Part shown: piece after piece, positions 24,356 through 32,425 of the stretch | Layout: the number at the start of each line of letters is the position of its first letter | How positions within the stretch are numbered: position 1 is the first letter of the stretch | NCBI GenBank assembly: GCA_041736675.1 | Contig: JBGSTD010000009.1 | Coordinates: forward strand, 1-64,000 | From: Salaquimonas sp041736675 | Lineage (GTDB): Bacteria; Pseudomonadota; Alphaproteobacteria; Rhizobiales; Rhizobiaceae | DNA: 64,000 nucleotides | Direction: 5' to 3' | Notes under the pieces: model-generated | Database searches by the model: none | Told to the model about the DNA's origin: nothing | Seen by the model: only the letters and a program-made list of their open reading frames with translations | Program-made: the position numbers and the translations under genes

Positions 24356-25036
24356 CTATCCCAGCGATCCGAAAATCGGCGCAAAATTGCGTTTGAGCGC
24401 GAGATCAAGGTCAGCCATGGTGACAGGCAGTCCGAGGTCAACAAGGCTGGTGACGCCGTGCCCTTTAACCCCGCATGGTACAATACCGGAAAAGTGTTCC
24501 AGATCCGGATCAACGTTGATTGAAATTCCGTGAAAGCTGACCCATTTGCGCAGCCTGATGCCAATTGCAGCGATCTTGTCTTCGCGTTGTGTTCCGTCGG
24601 GCAGGGGTGTTTTTTCCGGTCGCCTTGTCCACACGCCAACGCGATCTTCACGCCGCTCGCCGGTGATATTGAAGTCACCAAGGGTTGAAATTATCCAGTT
24701 TTCCAGCGCCGCAACATAGGCGCGCACATCCTGTCTGCGGCGCGACAGGTCCAGCATTACATAAGCAACCCGCTGACCCGGGCCGTGATAGGTATATTCG
24801 CCGCCACGACCTGTCTGGTGCACTGGAAAACGGCCCCTTGTCAGAAGGTCTGTCTCTTTTGCACTGGTACCTGCCGTGTAAAGGGAAGGATGCTCGACAA
24901 GCCAAACGGTTTCAGGTGAATTGCCAACACGAATTTCCTGCGCCAGGCGCTCCATTGTTGAGACGGCATCTGCATAATCCGTCAAACCTTCGCCAACTAT
25001 CCAGCGCACAGGTGCAGCGTCACCAAGAGGTAACAT
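24356..25036 (-). CDS. lipB: Octanoyltransferase LipB
   Basis: LipB (226 aa from the ATG at 25036) moves octanoyl from acyl-carrier protein to lipoate-dependent enzymes, the first step of lipoate synthesis. Seen: WLVEHPSLYTAGTSA, GRGGEYTYHGPGQRVAYVMLDL, the catalytic lysine in KIAAIGIRLRKWVSFHG and the catalytic cysteine in FSGIVPCGVKGHGVTSL. The frame is open to a TTG at 25105 preceded by AAAGG, which would add 23 residues; both starts are possible. Just beyond lies the tRNA-Leu gene on the other strand. Confidence 0.95.
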   Translation of the reverse strand: MLPLGDAAPVRWIVGEGLTDYADAVSTMERLAQEIRVGNSPETVWLVEHPSLYTAGTSAKETDLLTRGRFPVHQTGRGGEYTYHGPGQRVAYVMLDLSRRRQDVRAYVAALENWIISTLGDFNITGERREDRVGVWTRRPEKTPLPDGTQREDKIAAIGIRLRKWVSFHGISINVDPDLEHFSGIVPCGVKGHGVTSLVDLGLPVTMADLDLALKRNFAPIFGSLG

Positions 25037-25233
25037 GATACCACTGATGGCACCACGCTCTGGTTGGTTGGCATGTGTTGCAGCGGATAAAGCGGTCAGA
25101 TCCAAGTCGGAATGCCTTTGCGATAATGATACTTTGGGTTTGGTTCAGGGTAGTCATGCAATAGCAAAACTACTTCGGTAAAGCGCCATTCAGCAAGACA
25201 TACAAAAAATATCTGGCTTTGCCAATCTTGCCC

Positions 25234-25262
25234 TTGTTTACCTATCTGGCATTTGCTACATC
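25234..25262 (+). promoter_or_regulatory. Possible tRNA-Leu promoter
   Basis: TTGTTT (25234-25239), 17 bases, TACATC (25257-25262), about 40 bases before the tRNA. Spacing is right but both boxes are imperfect. Confidence 0.3.
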
Positions 25263-25301
25263 GCCTGTCGAACACGATGGTTTTGTGTTCGTATTTCTCA
25301 T

Positions 25302-25388
25302 GCGGTCGTGGCGGAATTGGTAGACGCGCAGCGTTGAGGTCGCTGTCCTTTAACCGGGGTGGAAGTTCGAGTCTTCTCGACCGCACCA
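25302..25388 (+). tRNA. tRNA-Leu (anticodon GAG)
   Basis: 87 bases including an encoded CCA. Acceptor stem GCGGTCG/CGACCGC with discriminator A at 25385 and CCA at 25386-25388. D-arm GGCGGAATTGGTAGACGC; anticodon stem CAGCG/CGCTG with loop TTGAGGT, giving anticodon GAG at 25336-25338 (codons CUC/CUU). A long variable arm, the class II form expected for leucine. T-arm GGAAG-TTCGAGT-CTTCT. A terminator follows 14 bases later, so it is a single-gene unit. Confidence 0.97.
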
Positions 25389-25402
25389 GAAATATCAAAA
25401 GA

Positions 25403-25430
25403 GCCTCCGGTTTTTCCGGGGGCTTTTTTG
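25403..25430 (+). terminator. Terminator of tRNA-Leu
   Basis: GCCTCCGG-TTTTT-CCGGGGGC, 8-bp stem with one G-T pair, then TTTTTTG. Classic Rho-independent form. Confidence 0.85.
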
Positions 25431-25522
25431 TTTCTGCAATTGTCGCGATCACTATAGCATTGACTGAGATGTTTTGATCAAGTCAGCACTTGATAGTTTT
25501 ATCCAGGGAGGTTGCTGTAGTC

Positions 25523-26494
25523 ATGCAGGCGAGTGCACCATCTATTAATGTCACGTTTGGAATAGCCTGCGCGTTCACAGCAGGACTTTTTTTCTCTGTC
25601 AACGATATGGGCATCAAGTTTCTGTCCGGCGACTATCCCCTGCATGAAATCATTCTGATCCGCGCCCTGATAGGAATAACCTTTACGATCTTCTTCTTTG
25701 TGCCTCTGGAAGGCGGTTTCCATAATCTGAAAACCAAGAAATTACCGCTACATTTGGCGCGCGGATGTCTGGTGGTCATATCCAACATGGCATTCTTCCT
25801 TGGCCTTGCCGCGCTGCCTTTGGCAGAGGCATCGGCAATCTTCTTTGTTGCACCATTGGTAATAACGCTGTTTTCAGTGGTTTTTCTGGCAGAACGGGTC
25901 GGCATCTATCGCTGGATGGCGGTTATTGCGGGCCTGGTTGGTGTGATCATCATGTTCCGTCCGGGAACTTCGACTTTCCAACTTGCCGCGTTGTTGCCGC
26001 TGTTTTCTGCAGTTTGCTACGCCGGAATGCATATGATGACGAGGAAAATGGGCGTAACTGAAAAAGCATCCACCTTGGCATTTTACATCCAGCTTTGTTT
26101 TGTCTTCCTGAGTGGATCGATTGGACTGGCGTTCGGTGATGGGCGCTATGCTGGAACAGGGGATCCCTCAATCGATTTTTTACTGAGACGCTGGATCATG
26201 CCAAGTTCAACCGACTTCATGGTGATTGCAGCGGTCGGCATTGCAAGTTCTGCCGGGGGCTATCTCATTAGTCAGGCATATCGAACGACGGAGGCAGCAA
26301 TCGTGGCACCATTTGAGTATATTTCACTCGTCATGGCGATCATCTGGGGCATGATAATTTTTCATGAATTCCCGGACTATGTCGCCTGGAGCGGAATAAT
26401 TCTGATCTTTGGTTCCGGTCTGCTGGTTTTCTGGCGCGAGTCGGTACTGAAAAAGCGGATTGCAACGGAAAGACCAATGCCACGGCAGCGCTAG
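25523..26494 (+). CDS. DMT-superfamily transporter (EamA domains), second copy
   Basis: 323-residue inner-membrane transporter with two EamA repeats and about ten hydrophobic segments. FFSVNDMGIKFLSGDYPLHE, LPLAEASAIFFVAPLVITLF and AAIVAPFEYISLVMAIIWG line up by eye with the matching parts of the transporter at 22163, so the two are paralogues, though clearly diverged. The start is set at 25523 by the ribosome site AGGGAGGT. Substrate unknown. It converges on the ABC operon with only 35 bases between stop codons. Confidence 0.87.
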   Translation: MQASAPSINVTFGIACAFTAGLFFSVNDMGIKFLSGDYPLHEIILIRALIGITFTIFFFVPLEGGFHNLKTKKLPLHLARGCLVVISNMAFFLGLAALPLAEASAIFFVAPLVITLFSVVFLAERVGIYRWMAVIAGLVGVIIMFRPGTSTFQLAALLPLFSAVCYAGMHMMTRKMGVTEKASTLAFYIQLCFVFLSGSIGLAFGDGRYAGTGDPSIDFLLRRWIMPSSTDFMVIAAVGIASSAGGYLISQAYRTTEAAIVAPFEYISLVMAIIWGMIIFHEFPDYVAWSGIILIFGSGLLVFWRESVLKKRIATERPMPRQR

Positions 26495-26529
26495 GTGGCT
26501 TGGAACATCCAGATTAAACTGAAGCGGGG

Positions 26530-28176
26530 TCAGTTTCCGGCACTGGCCATGCGGCGGCTATCGAGAGCCTTTTCCAGCCATCCGATTTTCATTTCCGGTA
26601 CCGATGACAATAGAAGGTCTGTATAGTCATCATAGGGCGGTTTCAAAACGTCGGATTTTGACCCGTATCGCGCAAGTTCGCCCTGATACATGATTGCGAT
26701 CGAATCAGCGATAGCCCGCACAGTTGCAAGATCGTGGGTAATGAAAAGGTAGGAGACATTTTCGATTTTCTGCAGGTTCAAAAGCAGCTTCAAGATACCG
26801 TCCGCGACCAGCGGATCGAGTGCACTGGTCACCTCATCGCAAATGATCAGCTTTGGTTTTGCTGCAAGTGCCCGCGCAATACAAACACGTTGCTTCTGGC
26901 CACCTGAAAGTTCAGCCGGATAACGGTCAATATAACCGGTCCCCATTTCGATCTCTTCAAGCAGATCTTTAACCCGCTTGTCGCGTTCTGCGCCTTTAAG
27001 TCCGAAATAGAACTCCAAAGGCCTGCCAATAATCGTGCCGACGGTCTGGCGCGGGTTCATGGCCACGTCAGCCATTTGGTAGATCATCTGCAGTTCACGC
27101 AATTCTTCCTTGCTGCGCTCTTTCAATGCCCGTGGGAGTTCCTTGCCATTGAAGGTAATGCTGCCTTCTGTTGGCGGCAAAAGTCCTGTTATGACCCTGG
27201 CAAGAGTTGATTTGCCCGAACCGGATTCACCAACGACTGCGAGAGTCTGTCCGGGAAAAACATCGACGGACACATTTTTCAATACTTTTACCTTGCCGCC
27301 GCCATAGGCAGCAGTAATGTTTTCCACCTTCAGAAAAGGTTCACCCGATGGTTGCTTTTCCTCGTGGCTAATCGCGCGCACCGAGACAAGCGCCTTGGTA
27401 TAGTCTTTCTGTGGCGCTTCGATGATCTGCTTTACCGTACCATGTTCGACAGTTTTGCCGTGGCGCAAAACCATGATCTCGTCAGAGACCTGCGCGACAA
27501 CTGCAAGATCATGCGTGATATACAGTGCGGCTACGCCTGTACGCTTGATTGCGTCCTTGATGGCAGCAAGGACATCTATCTGCGTCGTCACATCGAGGGC
27601 TGTGGTGGGTTCGTCAAAGACGATTAGATCTGGTTCCGAGCAAAGGGCCATTGCGGTCATGACGCGTTGCAACTGGCCACCGGAGACCTGGTGCGGGTAG
27701 CGATTGCCGATATTATCCGGGTCAGGCAAACTGAGCACACGAAAAAGCTCTCTGGCTCTCGCTTCGGCACTCTTGCGATCTGCCACTCCGTGATGGATAG
27801 TGGCTTCAACAACCTGGTCGATCAGTTTGAATGCAGGATTGAAAGACGCTGCCGCCGATTGTGAAACATAGCAGACTTCCTTGCCGCGAACCTTGCGCAG
27901 CGTCGTCAGACCACCCTTCAGAATATCGCGGCCATGAAGGAATACCTCGCCGCCGGTAATGCGAACGCCGCCGCGTCCGTATCCAAGGGAGGAGAGGCCG
28001 ATCGTTGATTTGCCTGCCCCCGATTCGCCGATCAGGCCAAGAACCTTTCCTTTTTGAAGCGTGAACGAAACTCCGTCGACGATGGTAATATCATGCGGCT
28101 TCGCATCCGGGGGGTAAACCGTTGCACCTATTTTCAGGTCCCGTATATCAAGAAGTGGTTTGGACTGATCAGCCAC
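26530..28176 (-). CDS. Peptide-type ABC transporter, fused double ATP-binding protein
   Basis: 548 residues carrying two ABC ATPase domains (DppD-like and DppF-like) in one chain, as in GsiA. First domain: Walker A GLIGESGAGKST, signature SGGQLQRVM, Walker B DLIVFDEPTTALD. Second: VVGESGSGKST, SGGQKQRVCIA and KLIICDEVTSALD. It powers import through the two permeases encoded upstream. It starts at GTG 28176 and overlaps the preceding permease by 8 bases (GTGGCTGA). Last gene of the four-gene operon; no terminator is visible before the convergent gene. Confidence 0.93.
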   Translation of the reverse strand: MADQSKPLLDIRDLKIGATVYPPDAKPHDITIVDGVSFTLQKGKVLGLIGESGAGKSTIGLSSLGYGRGGVRITGGEVFLHGRDILKGGLTTLRKVRGKEVCYVSQSAAASFNPAFKLIDQVVEATIHHGVADRKSAEARARELFRVLSLPDPDNIGNRYPHQVSGGQLQRVMTAMALCSEPDLIVFDEPTTALDVTTQIDVLAAIKDAIKRTGVAALYITHDLAVVAQVSDEIMVLRHGKTVEHGTVKQIIEAPQKDYTKALVSVRAISHEEKQPSGEPFLKVENITAAYGGGKVKVLKNVSVDVFPGQTLAVVGESGSGKSTLARVITGLLPPTEGSITFNGKELPRALKERSKEELRELQMIYQMADVAMNPRQTVGTIIGRPLEFYFGLKGAERDKRVKDLLEEIEMGTGYIDRYPAELSGGQKQRVCIARALAAKPKLIICDEVTSALDPLVADGILKLLLNLQKIENVSYLFITHDLATVRAIADSIAIMYQGELARYGSKSDVLKPPYDDYTDLLLSSVPEMKIGWLEKALDSRRMASAGN

Positions 28177-28990
28177 CGCGGCCTCCCTTCAAATCGGTTG
28201 TACGGTTCAACACCCAGTCGGCAATCAGGTTGACTGAAATAGCCAACAGCGCGATTGCTCCGGCAGGTATCAATGCAGCGGCAATACCGAAAACGATACC
28301 ATCCTTGTTTTCCTTCACCATGCCGCCCCAATCGGCTTCCGGCGGCTGAATTCCAAGACCGAGGAAGGAGAGGGCGGAAAGAAAAAGCACCTGGAAGATA
28401 AAGCGAAGACCAAGTTCGGCAACGAGAGGTGATAATGCATTTGGTAGAATTTCACGGAAGATGATCCACATGCGGCCTTCACCGCGCAATTTGGCGGCTT
28501 CAACAAAATCCATCACATTAAGATCAACCGCCACTGCACGGGACAGGCGGTAGACGCGCGTTGAATCCAGTATTCCCATGACGAGAATGAGCGTCAGCAA
28601 ATTGGAGGGCAATACGGACAGCACGACAAGGGCGAATATCAACGTTGGTATGGACATCAGCAAATCGACAAAACGTGACAGCGCCATGTCGAACCAGCCG
28701 CCAATGACGGCTGCTGTGAGACCGAGCACCGAACCAAGTGTAAAAGACAATATGGTTGCCATGCCGGCAATGAAAATGGTTGTGCGTGCGCCAAAGATCA
28801 TCCGGGACAAGAGGTCCCGGCCGAGGTTGTCTGTACCGAGCCAGTGTTCGGCCGAGAATGGCTCCCAAACGCCCGCCGATGAATCAGTCATGGAATAGGG
28901 GGCAATCCATGGGGCAAATATCGCTGCGAAAAGGAACATGCTTGTCAGCACAAGGCCGATAATTGCGCTCAGGGGAATTCTTTGAAACAT
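28169..28990 (-). CDS. Peptide-type ABC transporter permease (DppC-like)
   Basis: 273-residue inner-membrane permease of the binding-protein-dependent family. An N-terminal helix is followed by the periplasmic part with HWLGTDNLGRDLLSRMIFGART, typical of DppC/OppC, and the EAA loop FVEAAKLRGEGRMWIIFREILPNALSPL. About six hydrophobic segments. The start at 28990 follows AAGGGGC and lies 10 bases after the dppB-like stop; a longer frame overlapping that gene was rejected. Confidence 0.92.
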   Translation of the reverse strand: MFQRIPLSAIIGLVLTSMFLFAAIFAPWIAPYSMTDSSAGVWEPFSAEHWLGTDNLGRDLLSRMIFGARTTIFIAGMATILSFTLGSVLGLTAAVIGGWFDMALSRFVDLLMSIPTLIFALVVLSVLPSNLLTLILVMGILDSTRVYRLSRAVAVDLNVMDFVEAAKLRGEGRMWIIFREILPNALSPLVAELGLRFIFQVLFLSALSFLGLGIQPPEADWGGMVKENKDGIVFGIAAALIPAGAIALLAISVNLIADWVLNRTTDLKGGRGG

Positions 28991-29000
28991 CGTGCGCCCC

Positions 29001-29963
29001 TTATTTCGGATGTCTGATGCGAGGATTGGTTGCAATCGCCACTATATCGGCAATCAGGTTCAAACCGATGAAGAATGCGGCAAAAACCAGCCCGCATGCC
29101 TGCACGACAGGAACGTCACGCTTGGCAACATGGTCTACCAGGTATTGACCCATCCCGGGATAGACGAAGATAACTTCAACCACGACAACCCCGACGATCA
29201 GATAGGCAAGATTGAGCATCACAACATTGACAATGGGCGCTATAGCATTGGGGAAGGCATGTTTGCGGATCACATTGAAAGCGGACAGCCCTTTGAGTTC
29301 GGCGGTTTCAACATAGGCGGATTGCATCACGTTAAGGATTGCAGCACGGGTCATTCGCATCATATGCGCCAGAACAACCAAGGTCAGGGTTATCGCTGGC
29401 AGGGCGACAATATGCAGACGCTCGCCAAAGCTCATGCTGTCGTAAACAGTGGCAACCGATGGAAACCAGCCCAGTTTGACAGCGACAAAATAGATAAGCA
29501 GATAGCCGATAAAAAATTCCGGCAGCGATATTGAGGTAAGCGTTGCAGCCGAGATCAGCTTGTCGGGCCATCTGTTGCGATAGCGCACCGCAATAAGACC
29601 CAGCGCGATGGAGAGGGGAACTGAAATGACCGCGGCAACCCCGGCCAGAAACATCGTGTTGTAAAGCCGTTTTCCAATAGCATCACTGATGCTGGTACCG
29701 TTCGTCAGAGCTGTTCCGAAGTCGCCGGTCAAAATTCCACCGAGCCAGTTGAAATACCGCACATATGCCGGATCATTCAAGCCAAGGTCACGGCGCAGAT
29801 TTGCCAGCGCCTCCGGCGTAGCCGACTGTCCGAGAATGGATTGTGCAACATCGCCCGGCAAAATATTGGTTCCGACAAATATCAGCACCGATACTGCGAG
29901 CAGGAGGAGGACGCCCAGCGCAAGGCGCTGGGCTACCAATGATAATAGAGAAGTTTTCACCAC
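29001..29963 (-). CDS. Peptide-type ABC transporter permease (DppB-like)
   Basis: 320-residue permease. MVKTSLLSLVAQRLALGVLLLLAVSVLIFVGTNILPGD is the DppB-type N-terminus; LNDPAYVRYFNWLGGILTGDFG and the EAA-loop sequence AELKGLSAFNVIRKHAFPNAIAPIV follow, and the end QACGLVFAAFFIGLNLIADI is usual. It starts at GTG 29963 (AAGGGTG before it), seven bases after the binding-protein stop. Confidence 0.92.
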   Translation of the reverse strand: MVKTSLLSLVAQRLALGVLLLLAVSVLIFVGTNILPGDVAQSILGQSATPEALANLRRDLGLNDPAYVRYFNWLGGILTGDFGTALTNGTSISDAIGKRLYNTMFLAGVAAVISVPLSIALGLIAVRYRNRWPDKLISAATLTSISLPEFFIGYLLIYFVAVKLGWFPSVATVYDSMSFGERLHIVALPAITLTLVVLAHMMRMTRAAILNVMQSAYVETAELKGLSAFNVIRKHAFPNAIAPIVNVVMLNLAYLIVGVVVVEVIFVYPGMGQYLVDHVAKRDVPVVQACGLVFAAFFIGLNLIADIVAIATNPRIRHPK

Positions 29964-29970
29964 CCTTGCC

Positions 29971-31557
29971 TTATGCCTTCAGCCAGCATTTGGCTCCGGC
30001 CAAACCGTTCATCATGGTCTGGTTGGCATCTTTTTCCCATCCGCCGATCTTGTCTGAAATCGCTTCCAGCCAATCGTTGAACATAGGGCAGATCAGACCG
30101 CCGGTTTGGTTCATCATGACACCCATGTCACGATACATCTGCTTGCGTTTTGCTTCGTCCAGCTCGGAACGGGCGGCAAGCAACATTGTATCAAACTCAG
30201 GAACCTTGAAACGCGTATCGTTCCAGTCTGCAGTTGACAGGTAGGCTGTCGAATACATCTGGTCCTGTGTCGGGCGACCGCCCCAATAGGAAGTGCAGAA
30301 AGGCTGTTTGTTCCATACGTCCGACCAATATCCATCATTCGGTTCGCGTTTGACTTCAAGATTGATACCGGCGCCTTTGAGACTTTCCTGGAAAAGCTGC
30401 GAAGCATCGACAGCGCCCGGGAACGAGTCGTCTGCAGTGCGCAGCAGTACCGAGCCGTCATGGCCTGATTTCTTGAAGTGGAAGGCAGCCTTGTCCGGAT
30501 CGAAAGACCGCTGCTCGATATCATCTGAGAAAAGCGGATAAGCAGCGTTAACCGGCATGTCATTGCCGATGGAGCCATAACCAAATAGGATCTTGTCGAC
30601 CATTTCCTGACGGTTGATACCATGTTTCAACGCAAGGCGCAGATCCTCGTTGTCGAAAGGAGCGGTATCGCGGTGCATGATGAATACGTAATGACCGCGG
30701 CCAGGTGCATTTTTAAGTTCGACGCCAGGGATTTTCTTTACGAGTTCTGCAATTTTCGGTGGAACACGTTCGATCATGTGAACCTGGCCGGACTGCAGTG
30801 CCGATGTTCGGGCAGTATCATCATTTAGAACAATGATCTCGATCTGGTCGGCGTGGCCGCGGGTTGTATCCCAGTAGTTCGCATTTTTTTCATAAACATG
30901 GCGGACACCCGGCTCGTTGACCTTGGTCACATAGGGGCCGGTTCCAACACCTGCATCCGGAGCATCTTTGCCACCGTTTGGCTGGATGATCAGATGGTAG
31001 TCAGCCATCAGATAGGGCAGATCGGCGTTGGCGTCTTTCAATTCAAGGACAAAATCATCGCCATCCGCTTTCATGGACGCAATGCCTTTCATCAGGCCAA
31101 GTGCGCCGGATTTTGAATTTTCATCCGAGTGGCGCTCCATGGTTGCAAGCACGTCTGCCGCTGTCATTGTCTTGCCGTTGTGGAAAGTCACGTCCTTGCG
31201 GATCTTGAATGTCCAGGTCTTTGCATCGGACGAAGCCCCGACTTCAGTTGCAAGACGGTATTCAATCGAGTTGTCAGGTTTCACGTCAACGAGTAGGTCG
31301 CCAAATTGCTTGCCGTTGAGGAACGGCACAGCAGAGGCATAGGTTGCCGGATCAAGACTGTTGGTGGATTCGCCACCCGAACTGCCGATCTTGATGATGC
31401 CGCCTTTTACAGGTCCTTCAGCACGTGCAGCGCTGTTCAACAAGCTATTGGCAAACACGGCACTGACACCAAGCGCAGATGCGCGTCCCAGAAATGCACG
31501 GCGGTGCATCTGGCCCTTGGCTACCATTTTGCTCAGGAATTCCAGTTCATTAGACAT
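29971..31557 (-). CDS. ABC transporter peptide-type substrate-binding protein, Tat-exported
   Basis: 528 residues, solute-binding protein family 5 (DppA/OppA class). A twin-arginine signal is visible at about residues 19-26 (HRRAFLGRA), then a hydrophobic run ALGVSAVFANSLLNS and the cut after ARA, so export in folded form is likely. The mature part has SLDPATYASAVPFLNG, TWTFKIRKDVTFHNGKTMTAADV and DLRLALKHGINRQEMVDKILFGYG, the family core. Ligand unknown; such systems import peptides, opines or sugars. AGGGAGAG precedes the ATG. First gene of the operon. Confidence 0.92.
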   Translation of the reverse strand: MSNELEFLSKMVAKGQMHRRAFLGRASALGVSAVFANSLLNSAARAEGPVKGGIIKIGSSGGESTNSLDPATYASAVPFLNGKQFGDLLVDVKPDNSIEYRLATEVGASSDAKTWTFKIRKDVTFHNGKTMTAADVLATMERHSDENSKSGALGLMKGIASMKADGDDFVLELKDANADLPYLMADYHLIIQPNGGKDAPDAGVGTGPYVTKVNEPGVRHVYEKNANYWDTTRGHADQIEIIVLNDDTARTSALQSGQVHMIERVPPKIAELVKKIPGVELKNAPGRGHYVFIMHRDTAPFDNEDLRLALKHGINRQEMVDKILFGYGSIGNDMPVNAAYPLFSDDIEQRSFDPDKAAFHFKKSGHDGSVLLRTADDSFPGAVDASQLFQESLKGAGINLEVKREPNDGYWSDVWNKQPFCTSYWGGRPTQDQMYSTAYLSTADWNDTRFKVPEFDTMLLAARSELDEAKRKQMYRDMGVMMNQTGGLICPMFNDWLEAISDKIGGWEKDANQTMMNGLAGAKCWLKA

Positions 31558-31836
31558 TCGTAACTCTCCCTATTACGTGCCCCTTTGATTTCGGGCCACA
31601 ATATTCACCGGCGCATAGATGCGCTGATCCTCCGTAGGGATATTGGAGTGTTTAAAAAGGTTCGACAAGACCCTTTTTTTGAAAAACAGAGCTGTAAGTG
31701 TCGGTATTTGGCAATAAGCACAGGCATTTGCGACAGTGCCTTAACATGGTCTTTCCATCGTCACTGAACAAAGCAACGTCTTCGAATCCTGAATTTTTCC
31801 AATAGACGTTGCCAACAGCAGGCCGGATCATTCGCC

Positions 31837-32211
31837 TCAGGCGGATTTCTGGAACTGAAATCCGCAGTCCTTTTTGATGGATACCTGTTCAATAGTATCC
31901 ATCTCGCCTTTGAGGCGTGCGACTTCACTCTCATTGGCTCCGTTGCCTTTGATGAAGAACAGGGCAGGCCAGAACAGGATCAGGCCAACGCCAACGGCAA
32001 CCGCATCACCATCAGCTTTTTTCTTTTGAACACCCATCGCTTCCCCGGCGCGTTCGGAAACACGCTGGGCTTCAGCACTCAACTGGTCGCAAGAGTAATC
32101 TTCATAAGCCAATGTCGAGACATAGGCGGCCTTGATCTCACTGGGCTTTGTAGCACACGAAGCCAAACCGACGGAAAGAGAAACAGCACAGGCAACAAAA
32201 CTACGATTCAT
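31837..32211 (-). CDS. Small outer-membrane-type lipoprotein, function unknown
   Basis: 124 residues. Signal MNRSFVACAVSLSVGLASC ends in a lipobox (LASC), so Cys19 is the lipidated residue; the next residue is Ala, not Asp, which favours outer-membrane sorting. The middle has an acidic helix (DQLSAEAQRVSERAGEAM), then a hydrophobic Gly-containing stretch (AVAVGVGLILFWPALFFI, about 70-88), then a helix. A conserved-looking Cys pair is present outside the lipobox (YSCDQ, KDCGF). Small lipoproteins of this form are common in rhizobia. Ribosome site AAAGGTAG. Confidence 0.75.
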   Translation of the reverse strand: MNRSFVACAVSLSVGLASCATKPSEIKAAYVSTLAYEDYSCDQLSAEAQRVSERAGEAMGVQKKKADGDAVAVGVGLILFWPALFFIKGNGANESEVARLKGEMDTIEQVSIKKDCGFQFQKSA

Positions 32212-32356
32212 GAAAATCTACCTTTAAAAAATCTGCATCAAAAGAACGTGGTGTAAATTTTGAATATAAAGAACTGGTTGTGAAAACAATCTCTGATTGC
32301 GTATCTTTCAGTTCATGCACAATTCTTTCGGGTCAATATCAACTTTCGTGATTTGA

Positions 32357-32396
32357 CAAAAAAGGGGAGCCAACAAATTCCCCTTGCTGGCTCCCT
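32357..32396 (-). terminator. Terminator of the 5'-nucleotidase gene
   Basis: Arms GGGAGCCA (32365-32372) and TGGCTCCC (32388-32395), extended inside by CAA/TTG across one mismatch. Read on the - strand the stem is followed by CTTTTTTG (the A-run at 32358-32363). It sits 30 bases after the 5'-nucleotidase stop. Confidence 0.85.
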
Positions 32397-32425
32397 TTGA
32401 TCTTTAGATTATAAACAGACTGTGA

